This document shows positions 1-9,876 of a stretch of 64,000 nucleotides of DNA, piece after piece. Origin of the DNA: Synechococcus sp. CBW1107 (GTDB lineage: Bacteria; Cyanobacteriota; Cyanobacteriia; PCC-6307; Cyanobiaceae); contig NZ_CP064908.1 of assembly GCF_015841355.1 (NCBI RefSeq), forward strand, positions 2,046,001 through 2,110,000. Reading direction: 5' to 3'. Under the pieces are notes generated by a model, which saw nothing but the letters and a program-made list of their open reading frames with translations, was not told the origin of the DNA and did not search any database. The translations under genes were made by a program, and so were the position numbers. Positions within the stretch are counted from its first letter, which is position 1, and each line of letters opens with the position of its first letter.

Positions 1-1
1 C

Positions 2-1018
2 AAGTTGATCTGCGGGGCCAGCAACCAGGACCTCGCCTCCATCGAAGATCTCTGCGGCCTCTATGCCCTCGCAGGAGTCCACTGCATCGACATGGCCGCC
101 GATGAAGCCGTGGTGGCCGCTGCCCGCCGAGGTCTGCGCTGGGCCCTCGCTCAGCGCCCTCAGCTGCGTCTCCCCTGGCTGATGCTCAGCCTCAGTGACG
201 GCGAGGATCCCCACTTCCGCAAAGCCTGGTTTGACCCCAGCCGCTGTCCGGCGGACTGCCCCAGGCCCTGCGCCCGCGTCTGTCCGGCCGAGGCGATCCC
301 GCCCGGAACCGGCGTGATCAGAGAGCGCTGCTATGGCTGTGGCCGCTGCCTGCCCGCCTGTCCCCACGGGCTGATCGAGGCCCAGACCCATGGGCTCGAG
401 GATGCGGCCGTACCGGAGCTTCTCGCCCGCCTGCGCCCGGATGCCGTGGAGATCCACACCGGTCTGGGCCGGGGAGAGGCCTTCGCCCGCAGGCTGGAGC
501 AGGTGGTGGCCTCGGGCCTGCCCTTGCGGCGTCTGGCCGTGAGTTGTGGCCTCGAGGCCGGTGCCGGTGCTGGCGGGGCCCACCCCGGTGCGACCCCGGC
601 GGCTCTGGCCAGAGAGCTCTGGCAGCGGTTCGTCCTGCTGCGCCGCCATCGCTTCCGGCCCCTCTGGCAACTCGATGGCCGCCCGATGAGCGGGGATGTG
701 GGCGATGGCACGGCCCATGCCGCCGTGAACCTGCTGCTCGCCCTGCGCCAGCAGGCCCCCCCGGGACCTCTGCAACTGGCTGGCGGTACCAACGGCCGCA
801 GCCTGGAGCTGCTGCGCCAGCGCAGCGGCGGCTCCCGGATGGCCCGCAGGGCCGCCGCCGGGGTGGCCTTCGGTGGCCTGGCCCGCCGCCGGCTCTCCCC
901 CCTGGTGCTGGAGGCGGAGAGTCGCGGCCGGCGTCTGCTCGATGAACCGGCCCTCTGGCCCAGGGCCCTGGCGCTGGCGCAGGAACTCGTCTCACCCTGG
1001 CTGGCCGCCGATGGCTAG
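2..1018 (+). CDS. ldpA: LdpA, iron-sulfur circadian input protein (5' end cut by window)
   Basis: LdpA is a cyanobacterial Fe-S protein that senses redox state and feeds light information into the circadian clock (known family role). The frame is open to the left edge and begins mid-gene with K-L-I-C-G-A-S-N, so only a few N-terminal residues are likely missing. A cysteine-rich stretch at about residues 79-116 has two 4Fe-4S ferredoxin-type motifs (C-x3-C-x3-C-x3-C and C-x2-C-x2-C-x3-C). The C-terminal half is the LdpA-specific domain. It lies directly upstream of the Ycf45/R3H ATPase gene, 20 bp away, an arrangement common in cyanobacteria. Confidence 0.9.
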   Translation, partial: KLICGASNQDLASIEDLCGLYALAGVHCIDMAADEAVVAAARRGLRWALAQRPQLRLPWLMLSLSDGEDPHFRKAWFDPSRCPADCPRPCARVCPAEAIPPGTGVIRERCYGCGRCLPACPHGLIEAQTHGLEDAAVPELLARLRPDAVEIHTGLGRGEAFARRLEQVVASGLPLRRLAVSCGLEAGAGAGGAHPGATPAALARELWQRFVLLRRHRFRPLWQLDGRPMSGDVGDGTAHAAVNLLLALRQQAPPGPLQLAGGTNGRSLELLRQRSGGSRMARRAAAGVAFGGLARRRLSPLVLEAESRGRRLLDEPALWPRALALAQELVSPWLAADG

Positions 1019-1038
1019 AACGTCGAAGCAGAGGGGCC

Positions 1039-2745
1039 ATGTCCATGCCCAGTCCAAGCGTTGCCTCCATTGCCGACGCTGCCCGGCCGATCACGCCCCA
1101 GCGGATCACCGACGATCTCGACCGTCTGCTGGAAGTGCTGCCCGAGCGGGTGGGTGAAGCGCTGGCGAGCCCCTTCAGCCGTGAGCAGCTGCTGGAGGTG
1201 GTGCTCGACCTGGGCCGTGCCCCAGAAGCGCGCTACCCGGGCCGTGCCCAGCTGCTGGACCAGCGGCCCATTGACCGGGCCGATCTGGCGGCGGTGGTGC
1301 AACGGCTCGGGTCCTTCGGTGGCGATAACCGGGCCGGCATCGAGCGCACCCTCCACCGCATCAGTGCGATCCGCAACCGCGGCGGGGAGGTGGTCGGACT
1401 CACCTGCCGGGTCGGCCGGGCGGTCTTCGGCACGGTGGCGATGGTGCGCGACCTGCTCGACAGCGGCCAGTCACTGCTGCTGATGGGCCGCCCCGGTGTG
1501 GGCAAGACCACGGCCCTGCGGGAGATCGCCCGGGTCCTGGCCGATGACCTGGAGCGCCGTGTGGTGGTGATCGACACCAGCAACGAGATCGCCGGGGATG
1601 GCGATATCCCCCATCCCGCCATCGGCCGGGCCCGGCGCATGCAGGTGGCACGGCCTGAGCACCAGCACCAGGTGATGATCGAGGCGGTCGAGAACCACAT
1701 GCCCGAGGTCATCGTGATCGATGAGATCGGCACCGAACTCGAGGCCCAGGCCGCCCGCACCATTGCCGAGCGCGGCGTGATGCTGGTGGCCACGGCCCAC
1801 GGCAACGAGCTGGCCAACCTGATCAAGAATCCCACCCTGGCGGATCTGATCGGGGGCATTCAGTCGGTCACCCTGGGGGATGAGGAGGCCCGCCGGCGCG
1901 GCTCCCAGAAGACGGTGCTGGAGCGCTGCTCCGACCCCACCTTCCCCCTGGCGGTGGAGATGCACAGCCGCAGCCGCTGGCTGGTGCACCGCGATGTGGC
2001 CCGCACTGTCGACCAGCAGCTGCGGGGTCAGCCGGTCCGACCTCAGGTCCGCGAACTGGGCAGCGACGGCCTCCTGCGCCTCAATGATCCCGAGCCCGGT
2101 CCTGCTTCCCCCCGGATGCCGCGACGTGGTCTGGTGGCGGCCGGGGATCGGCCTCCCCCAGGGCCGTCCCTGGCGCCGGTTCCGCTGCCCGACCCGGAGC
2201 TGCTTCCGCCCCATCGCCGTTCGGCACCACCGGCTCCTGCGGCCCCGCCCCTGCGCCTCTACTGCTGTGGGGTCAGCCCCCAGTTGCTGGAGCAGGTGGT
2301 GCGCAGCCGCCAGCTGCCGGTGGAGCGCGCCAGCCTGGTGGAGGACGCCGATGCGGTGCTCAGCCTGCGTCAGCAGCTGGGCCGTGAACCCCAGGTGCGC
2401 AGCCAGGCCCTTGAGCGGCATGTGCCCATCCTGGTGATCAAGGCCGACACCCTTCCCCAGATCCAGCGGGGTGTGGAGCGACTGTTGCGTCGTCGCGGTG
2501 GTGACGGGGACAGGGAAGCAGGCGCCACGGGCCCTGCCAGCGCCCCCGATGACGCCCATGGCGCCATGGAGGAATGCCGTCTGGCGGTGGAGCAGGTGGT
2601 GCTTCCCCAGGGGCGGCCGGTGGAGCTCCTGCCCCGCAGTCCGTCGGTGCGCCGCATCCAGGCCGATCAGGTGAACGGGTACGGGCTGCGCAGTGCCGAA
2701 TTCGGCAGCGGCGACCAGCAGCGGCTGCGGGTCTTTCCCCCCTGA
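1039..2745 (+). CDS. Ycf45/SpoIIIAA-like AAA ATPase with R3H-type C-terminus
   Basis: A 568-residue protein of the cyanobacterial/plastid Ycf45 family, described as single-stranded nucleic-acid-binding R3H-domain ATPases; its cellular role is not settled. The P-loop GRPGVGKTT is at residues 150-158 and the Walker B strand VIVIDEIG follows about 75 residues later, then an ATAHGN sensor-like motif. A proline-rich, variable linker (about 350-400) separates the ATPase from a C-terminal region with the family-typical [10 protein letters not shown] motif. The ATG is 20 bp after ldpA, so the two are probably cotranscribed. Confidence 0.87.
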   Translation: MSMPSPSVASIADAARPITPQRITDDLDRLLEVLPERVGEALASPFSREQLLEVVLDLGRAPEARYPGRAQLLDQRPIDRADLAAVVQRLGSFGGDNRAGIERTLHRISAIRNRGGEVVGLTCRVGRAVFGTVAMVRDLLDSGQSLLLMGRPGVGKTTALREIARVLADDLERRVVVIDTSNEIAGDGDIPHPAIGRARRMQVARPEHQHQVMIEAVENHMPEVIVIDEIGTELEAQAARTIAERGVMLVATAHGNELANLIKNPTLADLIGGIQSVTLGDEEARRRGSQKTVLERCSDPTFPLAVEMHSRSRWLVHRDVARTVDQQLRGQPVRPQVRELGSDGLLRLNDPEPGPASPRMPRRGLVAAGDRPPPGPSLAPVPLPDPELLPPHRRSAPPAPAAPPLRLYCCGVSPQLLEQVVRSRQLPVERASLVEDADAVLSLRQQLGREPQVRSQALERHVPILVIKADTLPQIQRGVERLLRRRGGDGDREAGATGPASAPDDAHGAMEECRLAVEQVVLPQGRPVELLPRSPSVRRIQADQVNGYGLRSAEFGSGDQQRLRVFPP

Positions 2746-2902
2746 ATCGCTCCGAGCGGGGGCAGGCGGTTCGCCTCGGCCACCCAGAGATTGACGAAGG
2801 ACGTCCCGCTGTGGGTAACTATCAGGGCAACCGGTCAAGCGCCCGACCAACCCGGATCCAACCGCATGGATCGCCTGGGTTTGTAGGCCGCCGCTGGAGC
2901 TT

Positions 2903-2974
2903 TGGGCCGTCGCCAAGTGGTAAGGCAGCGGGTTTTGGTCCCGCCATTCCTAGGTTCGAATCCTAGCGGCCCAG
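2903..2974 (+). tRNA. tRNA-Gln (anticodon TTG)
   Basis: The acceptor stem TGGGCCG pairs perfectly with CGGCCCA and is followed by discriminator G. The anticodon stem GCGGG/CCCGC encloses the loop TTTTGGT with anticodon TTG (reads CAA, glutamine). The TTCGAAT T-loop is present and the CCA end is not encoded. The next gene begins 17 bp downstream. Confidence 0.96.
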
Positions 2975-2991
2975 TTCTGAGAGATCCCTGC

Positions 2992-3741
2992 GTGACCCCC
3001 AGCCCTCTGCTGGTGTTCGATTTTGATGGTGTCCTCGTCGACGGCATGGCGGAGTACTGGTGGGCGGCCCGCCAGGCGGCCCAGAGGCTGCGGCCGGATC
3101 TCAACCTGCCCGAGCAGGCGCCCGCCGCGTTCGTCCGGTTGCGCCCGCTGATCCACAAGGGCTGGGAGATGGTCCTGGTGGCCGCGGAGCTGGCCCGCAG
3201 CTCCAGTCAGCTCACCGCTCCGGGGGTGGCCTACGACCAGTCCCTGGCTGCGGCGCTGGCGCACTGGGGCTGGAGTCCCGAGACCTTGCAGGCCGGCCTT
3301 GAAGCGGTGCGTCGGGAGGCCATTGCGGCCGATCGTCACCACTGGCTGGCCCTGCATCGCCCCTATCCCCACGTCCCGCAGCGGCTGCGGGCCCTGGCGG
3401 CCGAGGGGGCCGACTGGGCCGTGCTCACCACCAAGGGCGGTGCCTTCGCCCGGGAGCTGCTGGAGGCCCAGGGCCTCACCCCTCTGCACACCTACGGCCA
3501 CGAGGATGGGAGCAAGCCCGAGGTGCTGCTGCGCCTGTGTGCCATGCAGCGGCCGCTCTGGTTCATCGAGGACCGCCGACCCACCCTCGAGGCGGTGCGC
3601 GCCACGGCCGGACTGGAGGCGGTGCGCTGCTTCCTGGTGAGTTGGGGCTATCTGGGGCCCCACGACCTGATCGACCTGCCCGAGGGCCTGGCCCTGCTGG
3701 AGCCGGCGACCTTCTCGGCCCCCTTGGCGGCGTGGCCCTGA
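2992..3741 (+). CDS. HAD-superfamily hydrolase
   Basis: A 249-residue haloacid-dehalogenase-type phosphatase. Motif I is FDFDGVLVDG at residues 8-17 with the nucleophile Asp and the acid/base Asp two residues on; motif II is the VLTTKGG stretch near residue 143; motif III/IV is FIEDRRPT near residue 190. The substrate cannot be told from sequence. The GTG at this position is chosen because the open frame upstream runs through tRNA-Gln and motif I should lie near the N-terminus. Cyanobacterial genomes often carry this HAD gene next to recA. Confidence 0.85.
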   Translation: MTPSPLLVFDFDGVLVDGMAEYWWAARQAAQRLRPDLNLPEQAPAAFVRLRPLIHKGWEMVLVAAELARSSSQLTAPGVAYDQSLAAALAHWGWSPETLQAGLEAVRREAIAADRHHWLALHRPYPHVPQRLRALAAEGADWAVLTTKGGAFARELLEAQGLTPLHTYGHEDGSKPEVLLRLCAMQRPLWFIEDRRPTLEAVRATAGLEAVRCFLVSWGYLGPHDLIDLPEGLALLEPATFSAPLAAWP

Positions 3742-3749
3742 TCCGCTAG

Positions 3750-3763
3750 CGTACGCCTGTACT
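3750..3763 (+). promoter_or_regulatory. Probable LexA (SOS) box upstream of recA
   Basis: The sequence CGTACGCCTGTACT matches the cyanobacterial LexA consensus RGTACNNNDGTWCB at every defined position except the first (C instead of a purine). It is about 160 bp upstream of the recA start, which is the expected SOS target. No other match was found by eye near a promoter in this window. Confidence 0.65.
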
Positions 3764-3921
3764 AATTCTGGGTTGCCCGGCGCCAGGTGGCGCTGCCGCT
3801 GTTTCGCCACCGCCTTGATACATGCAGCGGCTTTGGTGGCACCTGTAGCTCTGAGGCCGCACGGCGACATCCCCACCCAGGGTCCGTCCCTTCCGGTCCA
3901 TTCCTTCGTTCTCTTCTGACC

Positions 3922-5121
3922 ATGCCTGCCGACTCCAAGAGCACCGACCTCAGGGCTGCCCAGCCCCGCTCCTCGAGCGCAACGGCGGCCGGGGCGGCCG
4001 AGCGCGACAAGGCCCTCAACCTCGTCCTGGGCCAGATCGAGCGCAACTTCGGCAAGGGCTCCATCATGCGCCTGGGGGATGCCTCCCGGATGCGGGTGGA
4101 AACCATGCCCACCGGTGCCCTCACCCTGGATCTGGCCCTGGGCGGCGGGTATCCCAAGGGCCGGGTGGTGGAGGTCTATGGGCCGGAGAGTTCCGGCAAG
4201 ACCACCCTCACCCTCCATGCCATCGCCGAGGCGCAGCGCCGCGGCGGTGTGGCCGCCTTCGTGGATGCCGAGCATGCGCTCGATCCGGTCTACGCCGCGG
4301 CTCTGGGGGTCGATGTGGAGAACCTGCTGGTTTCCCAGCCCGACACCGGTGAAATGGCCCTGGAGATCGTTGATCAGCTGGTGCGCTCCGCCGCGGTCGA
4401 CATCGTTGTGGTCGACTCGGTCGCAGCCCTGACTCCCCGCGCCGAGATCGAGGGGGAGATGGGGGACCTTGCGGTGGGCAGCCAGGCACGGCTGATGAGC
4501 CAGGCGATGCGCAAGATCACCGGCAATATCGGCAAGTCTGGCTGCACGGTGATCTTCCTCAACCAGCTGCGTCAGAAAATCGGCGTCACCTACGGCAATC
4601 CCGAAACCACCACTGGCGGCAACGCCCTCAAGTTTTATGCCTCGGTGCGGCTCGACATCCGCCGCATTCAGACCCTCAAGCGCGGCACAGAGGAATACGG
4701 CATTCGCGCCAAGGTCAAGGTGGCGAAGAACAAGGTGGCGCCGCCCTTTCGCATCGCTGAGTTCGACATTCTTTTCGGTCGTGGCATCAGCACCCTGGGC
4801 TGTGTGATCGATCTGGCGGAGGAAACCGGTGTGGTGATCCGCAAAGGTGCCTGGTACAGCTACGGCGGGGACAACATCGGTCAGGGCCGCGACAACACGA
4901 TCAACTGGCTGGAGCAGAACCCGGAGCAGAAGGAGCAGATCGAGGCCGAGGTTCGGCGGAGGCTCACTGAGGGAGCTGATGTGACGGCCAATTCGCTCAA
5001 GCCACTGGCGGCAGCTGCCGCCAAGCTGGCCGCCAGCAGTTCCGCCGCTTCGTCGGCATCGGAATCAGGCGAGTCAGTGCTGGACTCCGAGGCTGCCTCT
5101 CTGGAATCTGCCGCCAGCTGA
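3922..5121 (+). CDS. recA: Recombinase RecA
   Basis: A 399-residue ATP-dependent strand-exchange protein of homologous recombination and the SOS response. The Walker A motif GPESSGKTT is at residues 87-95, the Walker B region [10 protein letters not shown] follows about 60 residues later, and the DNA-binding L2 region contains NQLRQKIGV and [12 protein letters not shown]. The C-terminus is an Ala/Ser/Glu-rich tail typical of cyanobacterial RecA. The frame is open 45 codons further upstream, but the ATG giving MPADSKSTD is preferred because it matches usual family length. A LexA-like box lies about 160 bp upstream. Confidence 0.97.
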   Translation: MPADSKSTDLRAAQPRSSSATAAGAAERDKALNLVLGQIERNFGKGSIMRLGDASRMRVETMPTGALTLDLALGGGYPKGRVVEVYGPESSGKTTLTLHAIAEAQRRGGVAAFVDAEHALDPVYAAALGVDVENLLVSQPDTGEMALEIVDQLVRSAAVDIVVVDSVAALTPRAEIEGEMGDLAVGSQARLMSQAMRKITGNIGKSGCTVIFLNQLRQKIGVTYGNPETTTGGNALKFYASVRLDIRRIQTLKRGTEEYGIRAKVKVAKNKVAPPFRIAEFDILFGRGISTLGCVIDLAEETGVVIRKGAWYSYGGDNIGQGRDNTINWLEQNPEQKEQIEAEVRRRLTEGADVTANSLKPLAAAAAKLAASSSAASSASESGESVLDSEAASLESAAS

Positions 5122-5137
5122 GATCAGCTCAGCGGGC

Positions 5138-5518
5138 TCAGATCAGAGGCGCTTCCAGTCTGCTGGCCTCGGGCTCGTGCCCGGGGGCAGTAGGACCTCG
5201 CGCGGGTGGCTGGGCCTGTTGCAGGAAGGTGGCGACCCGCTGAAGTTCCTGGATGGCCTCGGCGCCTTCAAGTTTCACCAGTTCGCAGCCGTTGCGTGAT
5301 TCCACCCAGCTGATTCCGAAATCGGAGACCAGAAAGCGCACCATGTGGGCATCCCCGAGGTCGGCCACGAAAGAAGCTCCGTGGCCATCACGGCCATCAC
5401 CGCAGACGTAGCAGGTGGCCACGAGGCCTTTGCGCTGCAGACTGTTGGCCAGGGCCTGCAGGCTCATCACCAGGTCCAGCACCACGGAGCGGTACTGCTC
5501 AGCGAGGCGGGGAAACAT
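5138..5518 (-). CDS. DUF1815 family conserved cyanobacterial protein
   Basis: A 126-residue protein I match to DUF1815, a small family known almost only from cyanobacteria and without an assigned function. It starts MFPRLAEQYRSVVLDLVMSL, has a CYVCGDG motif and no membrane segment or signal peptide. It is convergent with recA, the two stop codons being about 16 bp apart. Confidence 0.78.
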   Translation of the reverse strand: MFPRLAEQYRSVVLDLVMSLQALANSLQRKGLVATCYVCGDGRDGHGASFVADLGDAHMVRFLVSDFGISWVESRNGCELVKLEGAEAIQELQRVATFLQQAQPPARGPTAPGHEPEASRLEAPLI

Positions 5519-5612
5519 CGTCCAGCTCAGAATGTGGGTTGATCCTAAGGTTTTCTTCCACTTTCTGCCACGGCTTCAGGCCGGTGTGGTCAAAGGCGCA
5601 CCGGCCACCCGC

Positions 5613-5858
5613 TCAATCAGAGAGCGTCCACCAGCCGACGGCCGGCCCGATGAAGCGCACGGTGATCCAGAACAGCACCAGGGCTGCGATTCCCACCCAT
5701 GCTCCCTGGGTGGAGACCTGAACGAAGCGGTCGGCCTGGTGGCGGGTCAGGGGCAGCCAGGGGGCCAGCCGCGGAGACTGATCCTTGGCCGAACTGGGTT
5801 TCTTCTGGGGACCGCGGGGCGGCAATCCCTGGTCCGAGCGGCGTTTGGCCTCTCCCAT
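5613..5858 (-). CDS. DUF2839 family small membrane protein
   Basis: An 81-residue cyanobacterial protein with the basic start MGEAKRR typical of DUF2839, a polar middle and one C-terminal transmembrane segment (about residues 52-75, GAWVGIAALVLFWITVRFIG). Function is unknown. It lies downstream of the helicase-like gene on the same strand and may be cotranscribed with it. Confidence 0.78.
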   Translation of the reverse strand: MGEAKRRSDQGLPPRGPQKKPSSAKDQSPRLAPWLPLTRHQADRFVQVSTQGAWVGIAALVLFWITVRFIGPAVGWWTLSD

Positions 5859-5928
5859 GCGTCCCGGCGATGTCCTGGCGGCAACCAGGCTACGGGCTCC
5901 CCTTCGGCTGGTTGATCCGGGCCGTTGC

Positions 5929-7362
5929 TCAGAGCGGCAGCAACCTGTTCAGGGCCACCCATGGCTCCAGGGCGCTGAGGACCTGGTGCCCCCAGCTGCG
6001 GCTGCGCAGGCGTCCGTCCAGCACCGCCAGCCGCCCCCCGCTCCGGCGCAGCCCCGCCAGCGCCAGCTGGAGACGGGTCATGGCCTCCGGCAGAAGCAGC
6101 TCCCGGAACCAGTCGCGGCCGGCCTGGCGCAGCCGGTTGACCCGGGCGGCCGTGAGCGGGTCTTCGAGGCTGGCGATCGGCAGTGGACCGACGATCACCT
6201 GGCGCGGCAGGGGCAGTCGACCCTGGTGATCCAGCCACCATTGCCAGCCGCAGCAGATCACCCCATTGCTCTCCGGTGCGGTGGTTTCGTGGCCCACCCG
6301 GCGGCCGAACTCCGCCGCCAGGGAGCTGGCGAGGCTGAGCCGCTGGGAGTGTTCATCCACCAGCACGATCGTCAGGCCGCTCTGGCCCAGCACCAGCCTC
6401 CGGCTGTGATCGAGCAGATGGGTGCCGAAGTGCGGACTGTTGGGGAAGGGCTGGCCCAGGGGCGCGTACAGGGGCATCGGATCGGAGAGGGGCGGATCCG
6501 AGAGGTTCACGCTCACCTGAGGGTTGATGCCGGCCAGGGCGGCACTGCGCCCGAACTGGCCCACCAGCACGGCGCCGCGGTTGTGGAGCAGGCCCTCCAT
6601 GGCCTCCAGCGGCTCGAGTGGCTGGCGGTGCAGGCGCCACTGCAGCAGCTCCCGGTCGACGCTGGCCCAGCTGGCCCAGCCTGGTCCGACGGCTGACCGC
6701 CAGAGTTGCCAGACCTCCGGCAACGGCCCAAGCAGCGCCAGCAGGTGCCGCAGAGGAGCTTCCTCCTCGGGACTGATCGGCACCAGTCCGGAAGGGGTGG
6801 CGGGATGAGCGAAGATTCTTCGGCTCATACGCTCATGCAGGACCAGCAGGCTGGGTTCGGCGCTCGGCAACACCCGGCGCAGCCGCTCCCAGTCGCCGAT
6901 CTCGATCGGACGATCGAGGGCCTGGCGCAACTGCTGGTGCAGCCGTTCGGCCTCCGGAACGACGAGTTGCCGCTCCCCCAGCTGGCCCTGGCGCCAGGCC
7001 AGCTCCAGCTCCGCGTGATTGAGCAGCCAGAGGGGGGCCTCGGCGGGGGCGCCGGTGGATCCTTCCCAGCAGGGCAGTTGCAGGCCCACGGCCTTCAGCC
7101 TGGGTATCTCCACCTGCTGCAGGCGGCGGCGCAGGGGGTCACTCACCACCAGGGCGATCGCCGCTTCCCCGAGGGCCAGGGGGACCAGCAGCCCCACCAG
7201 CCAGTCGGGGTCGCTGCCCGGGGCCAGGCGCACCAGGGTGTGATCGGCGCGCCGCAGGCTGCGTGCCACCAGCCGACTCATGGTCAGGTGGTGCGGCCAG
7301 CGGATGCCGCCCTCCTTGAGCAGGAGCTGCTTGAGCTGCTGGTGGGCGCGGGCTTCCAACAT
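5929..7362 (-). CDS. Cyanobacterial DinG-like helicase-related protein, ATPase motifs degenerate
   Basis: A 477-residue protein resembling the cyanobacterial family annotated as ATP-dependent DNA helicase (N-terminus MLEARAHQQLKQLL, then WPHHLTMSRLVARSL). Where the Walker A would be expected the sequence is LVRLAPGSDPDWLVG, with no GKT/GKS, and where a DEAH-type motif is expected it reads LLNHAELEL. Helicase activity is therefore doubtful. The start is the ATG giving MLEARAHQ, 42 bp from the divergent tyrA; the longer open frame upstream is antisense to tyrA and rejected. Confidence 0.7.
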   Translation of the reverse strand: MLEARAHQQLKQLLLKEGGIRWPHHLTMSRLVARSLRRADHTLVRLAPGSDPDWLVGLLVPLALGEAAIALVVSDPLRRRLQQVEIPRLKAVGLQLPCWEGSTGAPAEAPLWLLNHAELELAWRQGQLGERQLVVPEAERLHQQLRQALDRPIEIGDWERLRRVLPSAEPSLLVLHERMSRRIFAHPATPSGLVPISPEEEAPLRHLLALLGPLPEVWQLWRSAVGPGWASWASVDRELLQWRLHRQPLEPLEAMEGLLHNRGAVLVGQFGRSAALAGINPQVSVNLSDPPLSDPMPLYAPLGQPFPNSPHFGTHLLDHSRRLVLGQSGLTIVLVDEHSQRLSLASSLAAEFGRRVGHETTAPESNGVICCGWQWWLDHQGRLPLPRQVIVGPLPIASLEDPLTAARVNRLRQAGRDWFRELLLPEAMTRLQLALAGLRRSGGRLAVLDGRLRSRSWGHQVLSALEPWVALNRLLPL

Positions 7363-7404
7363 CGCGGAATCGTAGGAAGGTGGGGCCAGTGGGCCGTACC
7401 AGCG

Positions 7405-8274
7405 ATGACAACCCTCTGGCGTGAGCGACCGGTGGGAGTGGTGGGTCTGGGCCTGATCGGTGGCTCGATCGGGCTTGACCTGATGGCCCTTGACGTGGAT
7501 GTGCGTGGACTCGTTCACCGCCAGGCCACGGTGGAGCGGGCCCGGCAGCGGGGCCTGGCCCGCCAGGTGAGCACGGATCCGGCGGTGCTCACGGGCTGTG
7601 CGCTCGTGCTGCTGGCCCTGCCGCTCGATCAGCTGCTGGCGCCCTCGCCGGAGCTGCTGGCGGCTTTGCCGAAGCAGGCGGTGATCGCTGATCTGGCCTC
7701 GGTGAAGGCGCCGGTGCTGGCGGCCTGGGAGCCGCTTGTTCCGCGCTTCGTGGCCACCCACCCGATGGCCGGCACAGCCGCGGCCGGTGTGGAGGCGGGC
7801 CAGCCGAACCTGTTTCGCGGCCGCCCCTGGGTGGCCACCCCCACGCTTCATACCGACCCGGAGGCCATGGCACAGATCCGCGACCTGGCGCGCGACCTCG
7901 GGGCCCGATGGCTGGAGTGCGACGCCCAGGACCATGACCGGGCCGTGGCCCTGATCTCCCACCTGCCGGTGCTGGTGAGCGCCGCCCTGTTGCGGGCTGC
8001 GGAGCAGGGCGCGGAGGCGGCACCCAGGGCGGCCATGCCTCAGCTGGTGCGTGCTCTGGCCTCCAGCGGCTTCGCGGACACCACCCGGGTGGGTGGCGGC
8101 AATCCCGAGCTGGGCACCCTGATGGCACGGAGCAACAGGGCCGCCGTGGTCGAGGCCCTCGGGCAGTACCGCCAGGCCCTTGACGGCCTTGAGGGCCTGC
8201 TCGAGCGGCACGACTGGGAGGGGCTGGCCAGGGAGCTGGAGAGCTGCCGGGCTCTGCGGCCGGAGTTTCTCTGA
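7405..8274 (+). CDS. tyrA: Prephenate/arogenate dehydrogenase
   Basis: A 289-residue NAD(P)-dependent dehydrogenase of tyrosine synthesis; cyanobacterial TyrA usually uses arogenate with NADP. The N-terminal Rossmann motif is VGLGLIGGSIG (residues 12-22). The family signatures THPMAG and ISHLP are both present, the latter with the His used for catalysis or binding. It is divergent from the helicase-like gene and convergent with crtD, whose stop is 8 bp past its own. Confidence 0.93.
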   Translation: MTTLWRERPVGVVGLGLIGGSIGLDLMALDVDVRGLVHRQATVERARQRGLARQVSTDPAVLTGCALVLLALPLDQLLAPSPELLAALPKQAVIADLASVKAPVLAAWEPLVPRFVATHPMAGTAAAGVEAGQPNLFRGRPWVATPTLHTDPEAMAQIRDLARDLGARWLECDAQDHDRAVALISHLPVLVSAALLRAAEQGAEAAPRAAMPQLVRALASSGFADTTRVGGGNPELGTLMARSNRAAVVEALGQYRQALDGLEGLLERHDWEGLARELESCRALRPEFL

Positions 8275-8282
8275 ATCCCGGC

Positions 8283-9851
8283 CTAGGGCAGGGCCAGGCT
8301 TCTGCCACGAGCCTGCAGCAGTTGCCTGCTGGCCATCAATGCTGAAAGGGTCACCCCCGCGGTGCCCTCGCCGGGGTGGATGCTGTCGCCGCAGAGCCAC
8401 AGCCCCGGGAGGGGGGTGCGACTGGCCAGGCCGAAGGGGCCGAAGCGGGAGGGATGCTGCCCCAGCCCGCCCACGAACCCGTAGGGCCGCCCGGTCCAGC
8501 GGGCGAATCCCCGGGGAGTCGCCAGTTCCCTGTGGCGCCAGGCCGCGGTGTCGAGCCCCAGGTTCCGCTCCAGGCCGTCCTGAATCCCGGCCATGGCCTT
8601 CGCCTTGGCCTTTGCATAGGCCTCCCTTTCCAGCTCCAGCCAGGGGCGTGCCTGGGTGAAGACGCTGGCGATCACCGTGGCCTGACCCGCCGGCGCCCGC
8701 CCATCTCCCTCGCGGCTCACCGACACGAACAACGATCCCGGGTCCGCCCAGTCGATCTGCAGATGGGCCGGACACTCCGCTGGCAGCAGGGAGCGCTCGA
8801 CTGCGCCATAGAACACCAGCGCCCCGCTGGGGTCGGGGAAGCCGCTGACCCGCTCGCGGTAGGTCTCGGGCATCGCCTCCCCCAGCAGACCGGCCAGAGC
8901 CTGGGGGGGGAGTGTCACGACCACATCACGGCTGAGGCTGGTGAAGGCTCCCCCGTCCGGCCCCTCCCCCCTCACGCACCAGCCCTTCGGTTGCGCCGGT
9001 TGAAGACTCGTCACCCGATGGCGGAGGTGCAGGTGACCACCCCGGGCGGCCAGGGCGGTTTCGAGCGTGGCGCTGAGGGCTTGCATCGAACCCTGGAGGT
9101 GCCACAGGCCCAGGGGCGCCTGGGCCATGGTCAGCACGCTGGCGCCGTAGAGGGCGGCGGTTCCCTCGGCCGGTTCCTGGGAGTACAGGCGCAGTTGGAG
9201 ATCCAGGAAGCGCCGCAGGCGAGGATTGCCTCCACAGCCGCTCAAGCGCAGCAGATCGGCCACGCTGGCGAGGGCCAGGGCCCCGCTGGCGAGATTGGCG
9301 GGCCTCAGTGCCCTCAGCAGCTGGCCCAGGTCCCAGAGGGTGCGGGGAGGCAGCACCGGATGGCGCCCCGCGAAGGACCAGTTGGCCGCATGCAGGGCGG
9401 CGCACAGGCTCCAGAAGGGCTCACTGCCGGGGAACTGCCGCTGCCGCTCCTGGCGCCAGCGCTCAGGGTCCCGCCACAGGCGGACGGGGGCCTGGCCGTC
9501 GCAGAGATCCACCACGCAGCCTGGATCGAGCGGGGTGGCCGCCGGTGCTTCGACCCCCAGATGGCGGAACAGTCGGTCATGGATGCCACCAGGCTCCAGC
9601 CCCGCCACCTGGGTGGCCCCGACATCGAAGACATAGGGCCCACGTCGAAAGGTGCCGGCGCAGCCCCCCGTCTGGCTGTGGGCTTCCAGCAGCTGCACCG
9701 AGAGACCGTCCCGGGCCAGCAGCGCGGCGGCGCTCAGCCCGGCGATGCCGCCGCCGATGACCGTCACATCCAGTCGCGCGGCATCCGTGGCAGGGGAGAT
9801 GGCGGCGGAGGAGCTGACGGCCAAGCGCTGGGCGGCGGGTGCGGCCGGCAT
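8283..9851 (-). CDS. crtD: FAD-dependent carotenoid desaturase (CrtD-like)
   Basis: A 522-residue member of the phytoene-desaturase/CrtISO flavoprotein family. The dinucleotide-binding motif VIGGGIAGLSAAALLARDG is near residues 31-49 with the acidic residue LLEAH ending the second strand; the family C-terminal FAD motif reads LWLCGDSIHPGEGTAGV. The neighbourhood (tyrA on one side, fructosamine-kinase-like gene on the other) is the one I associate with the C-3',4' desaturase CrtD, but a carotene isomerase (CrtH) cannot be excluded by eye. Its start lies only 25 bp from the divergent kinase gene. Confidence 0.75.
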   Translation of the reverse strand: MPAAPAAQRLAVSSSAAISPATDAARLDVTVIGGGIAGLSAAALLARDGLSVQLLEAHSQTGGCAGTFRRGPYVFDVGATQVAGLEPGGIHDRLFRHLGVEAPAATPLDPGCVVDLCDGQAPVRLWRDPERWRQERQRQFPGSEPFWSLCAALHAANWSFAGRHPVLPPRTLWDLGQLLRALRPANLASGALALASVADLLRLSGCGGNPRLRRFLDLQLRLYSQEPAEGTAALYGASVLTMAQAPLGLWHLQGSMQALSATLETALAARGGHLHLRHRVTSLQPAQPKGWCVRGEGPDGGAFTSLSRDVVVTLPPQALAGLLGEAMPETYRERVSGFPDPSGALVFYGAVERSLLPAECPAHLQIDWADPGSLFVSVSREGDGRAPAGQATVIASVFTQARPWLELEREAYAKAKAKAMAGIQDGLERNLGLDTAAWRHRELATPRGFARWTGRPYGFVGGLGQHPSRFGPFGLASRTPLPGLWLCGDSIHPGEGTAGVTLSALMASRQLLQARGRSLALP

Positions 9852-9876
9852 GCTGGCAGGCGTGGCATGGCCTGCG

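Noticed and set aside
1471-2916. 481-residue minus-strand open frame
   Set aside because: It is antisense to the Ycf45 ATPase with its P-loop, and has shadow-like composition.
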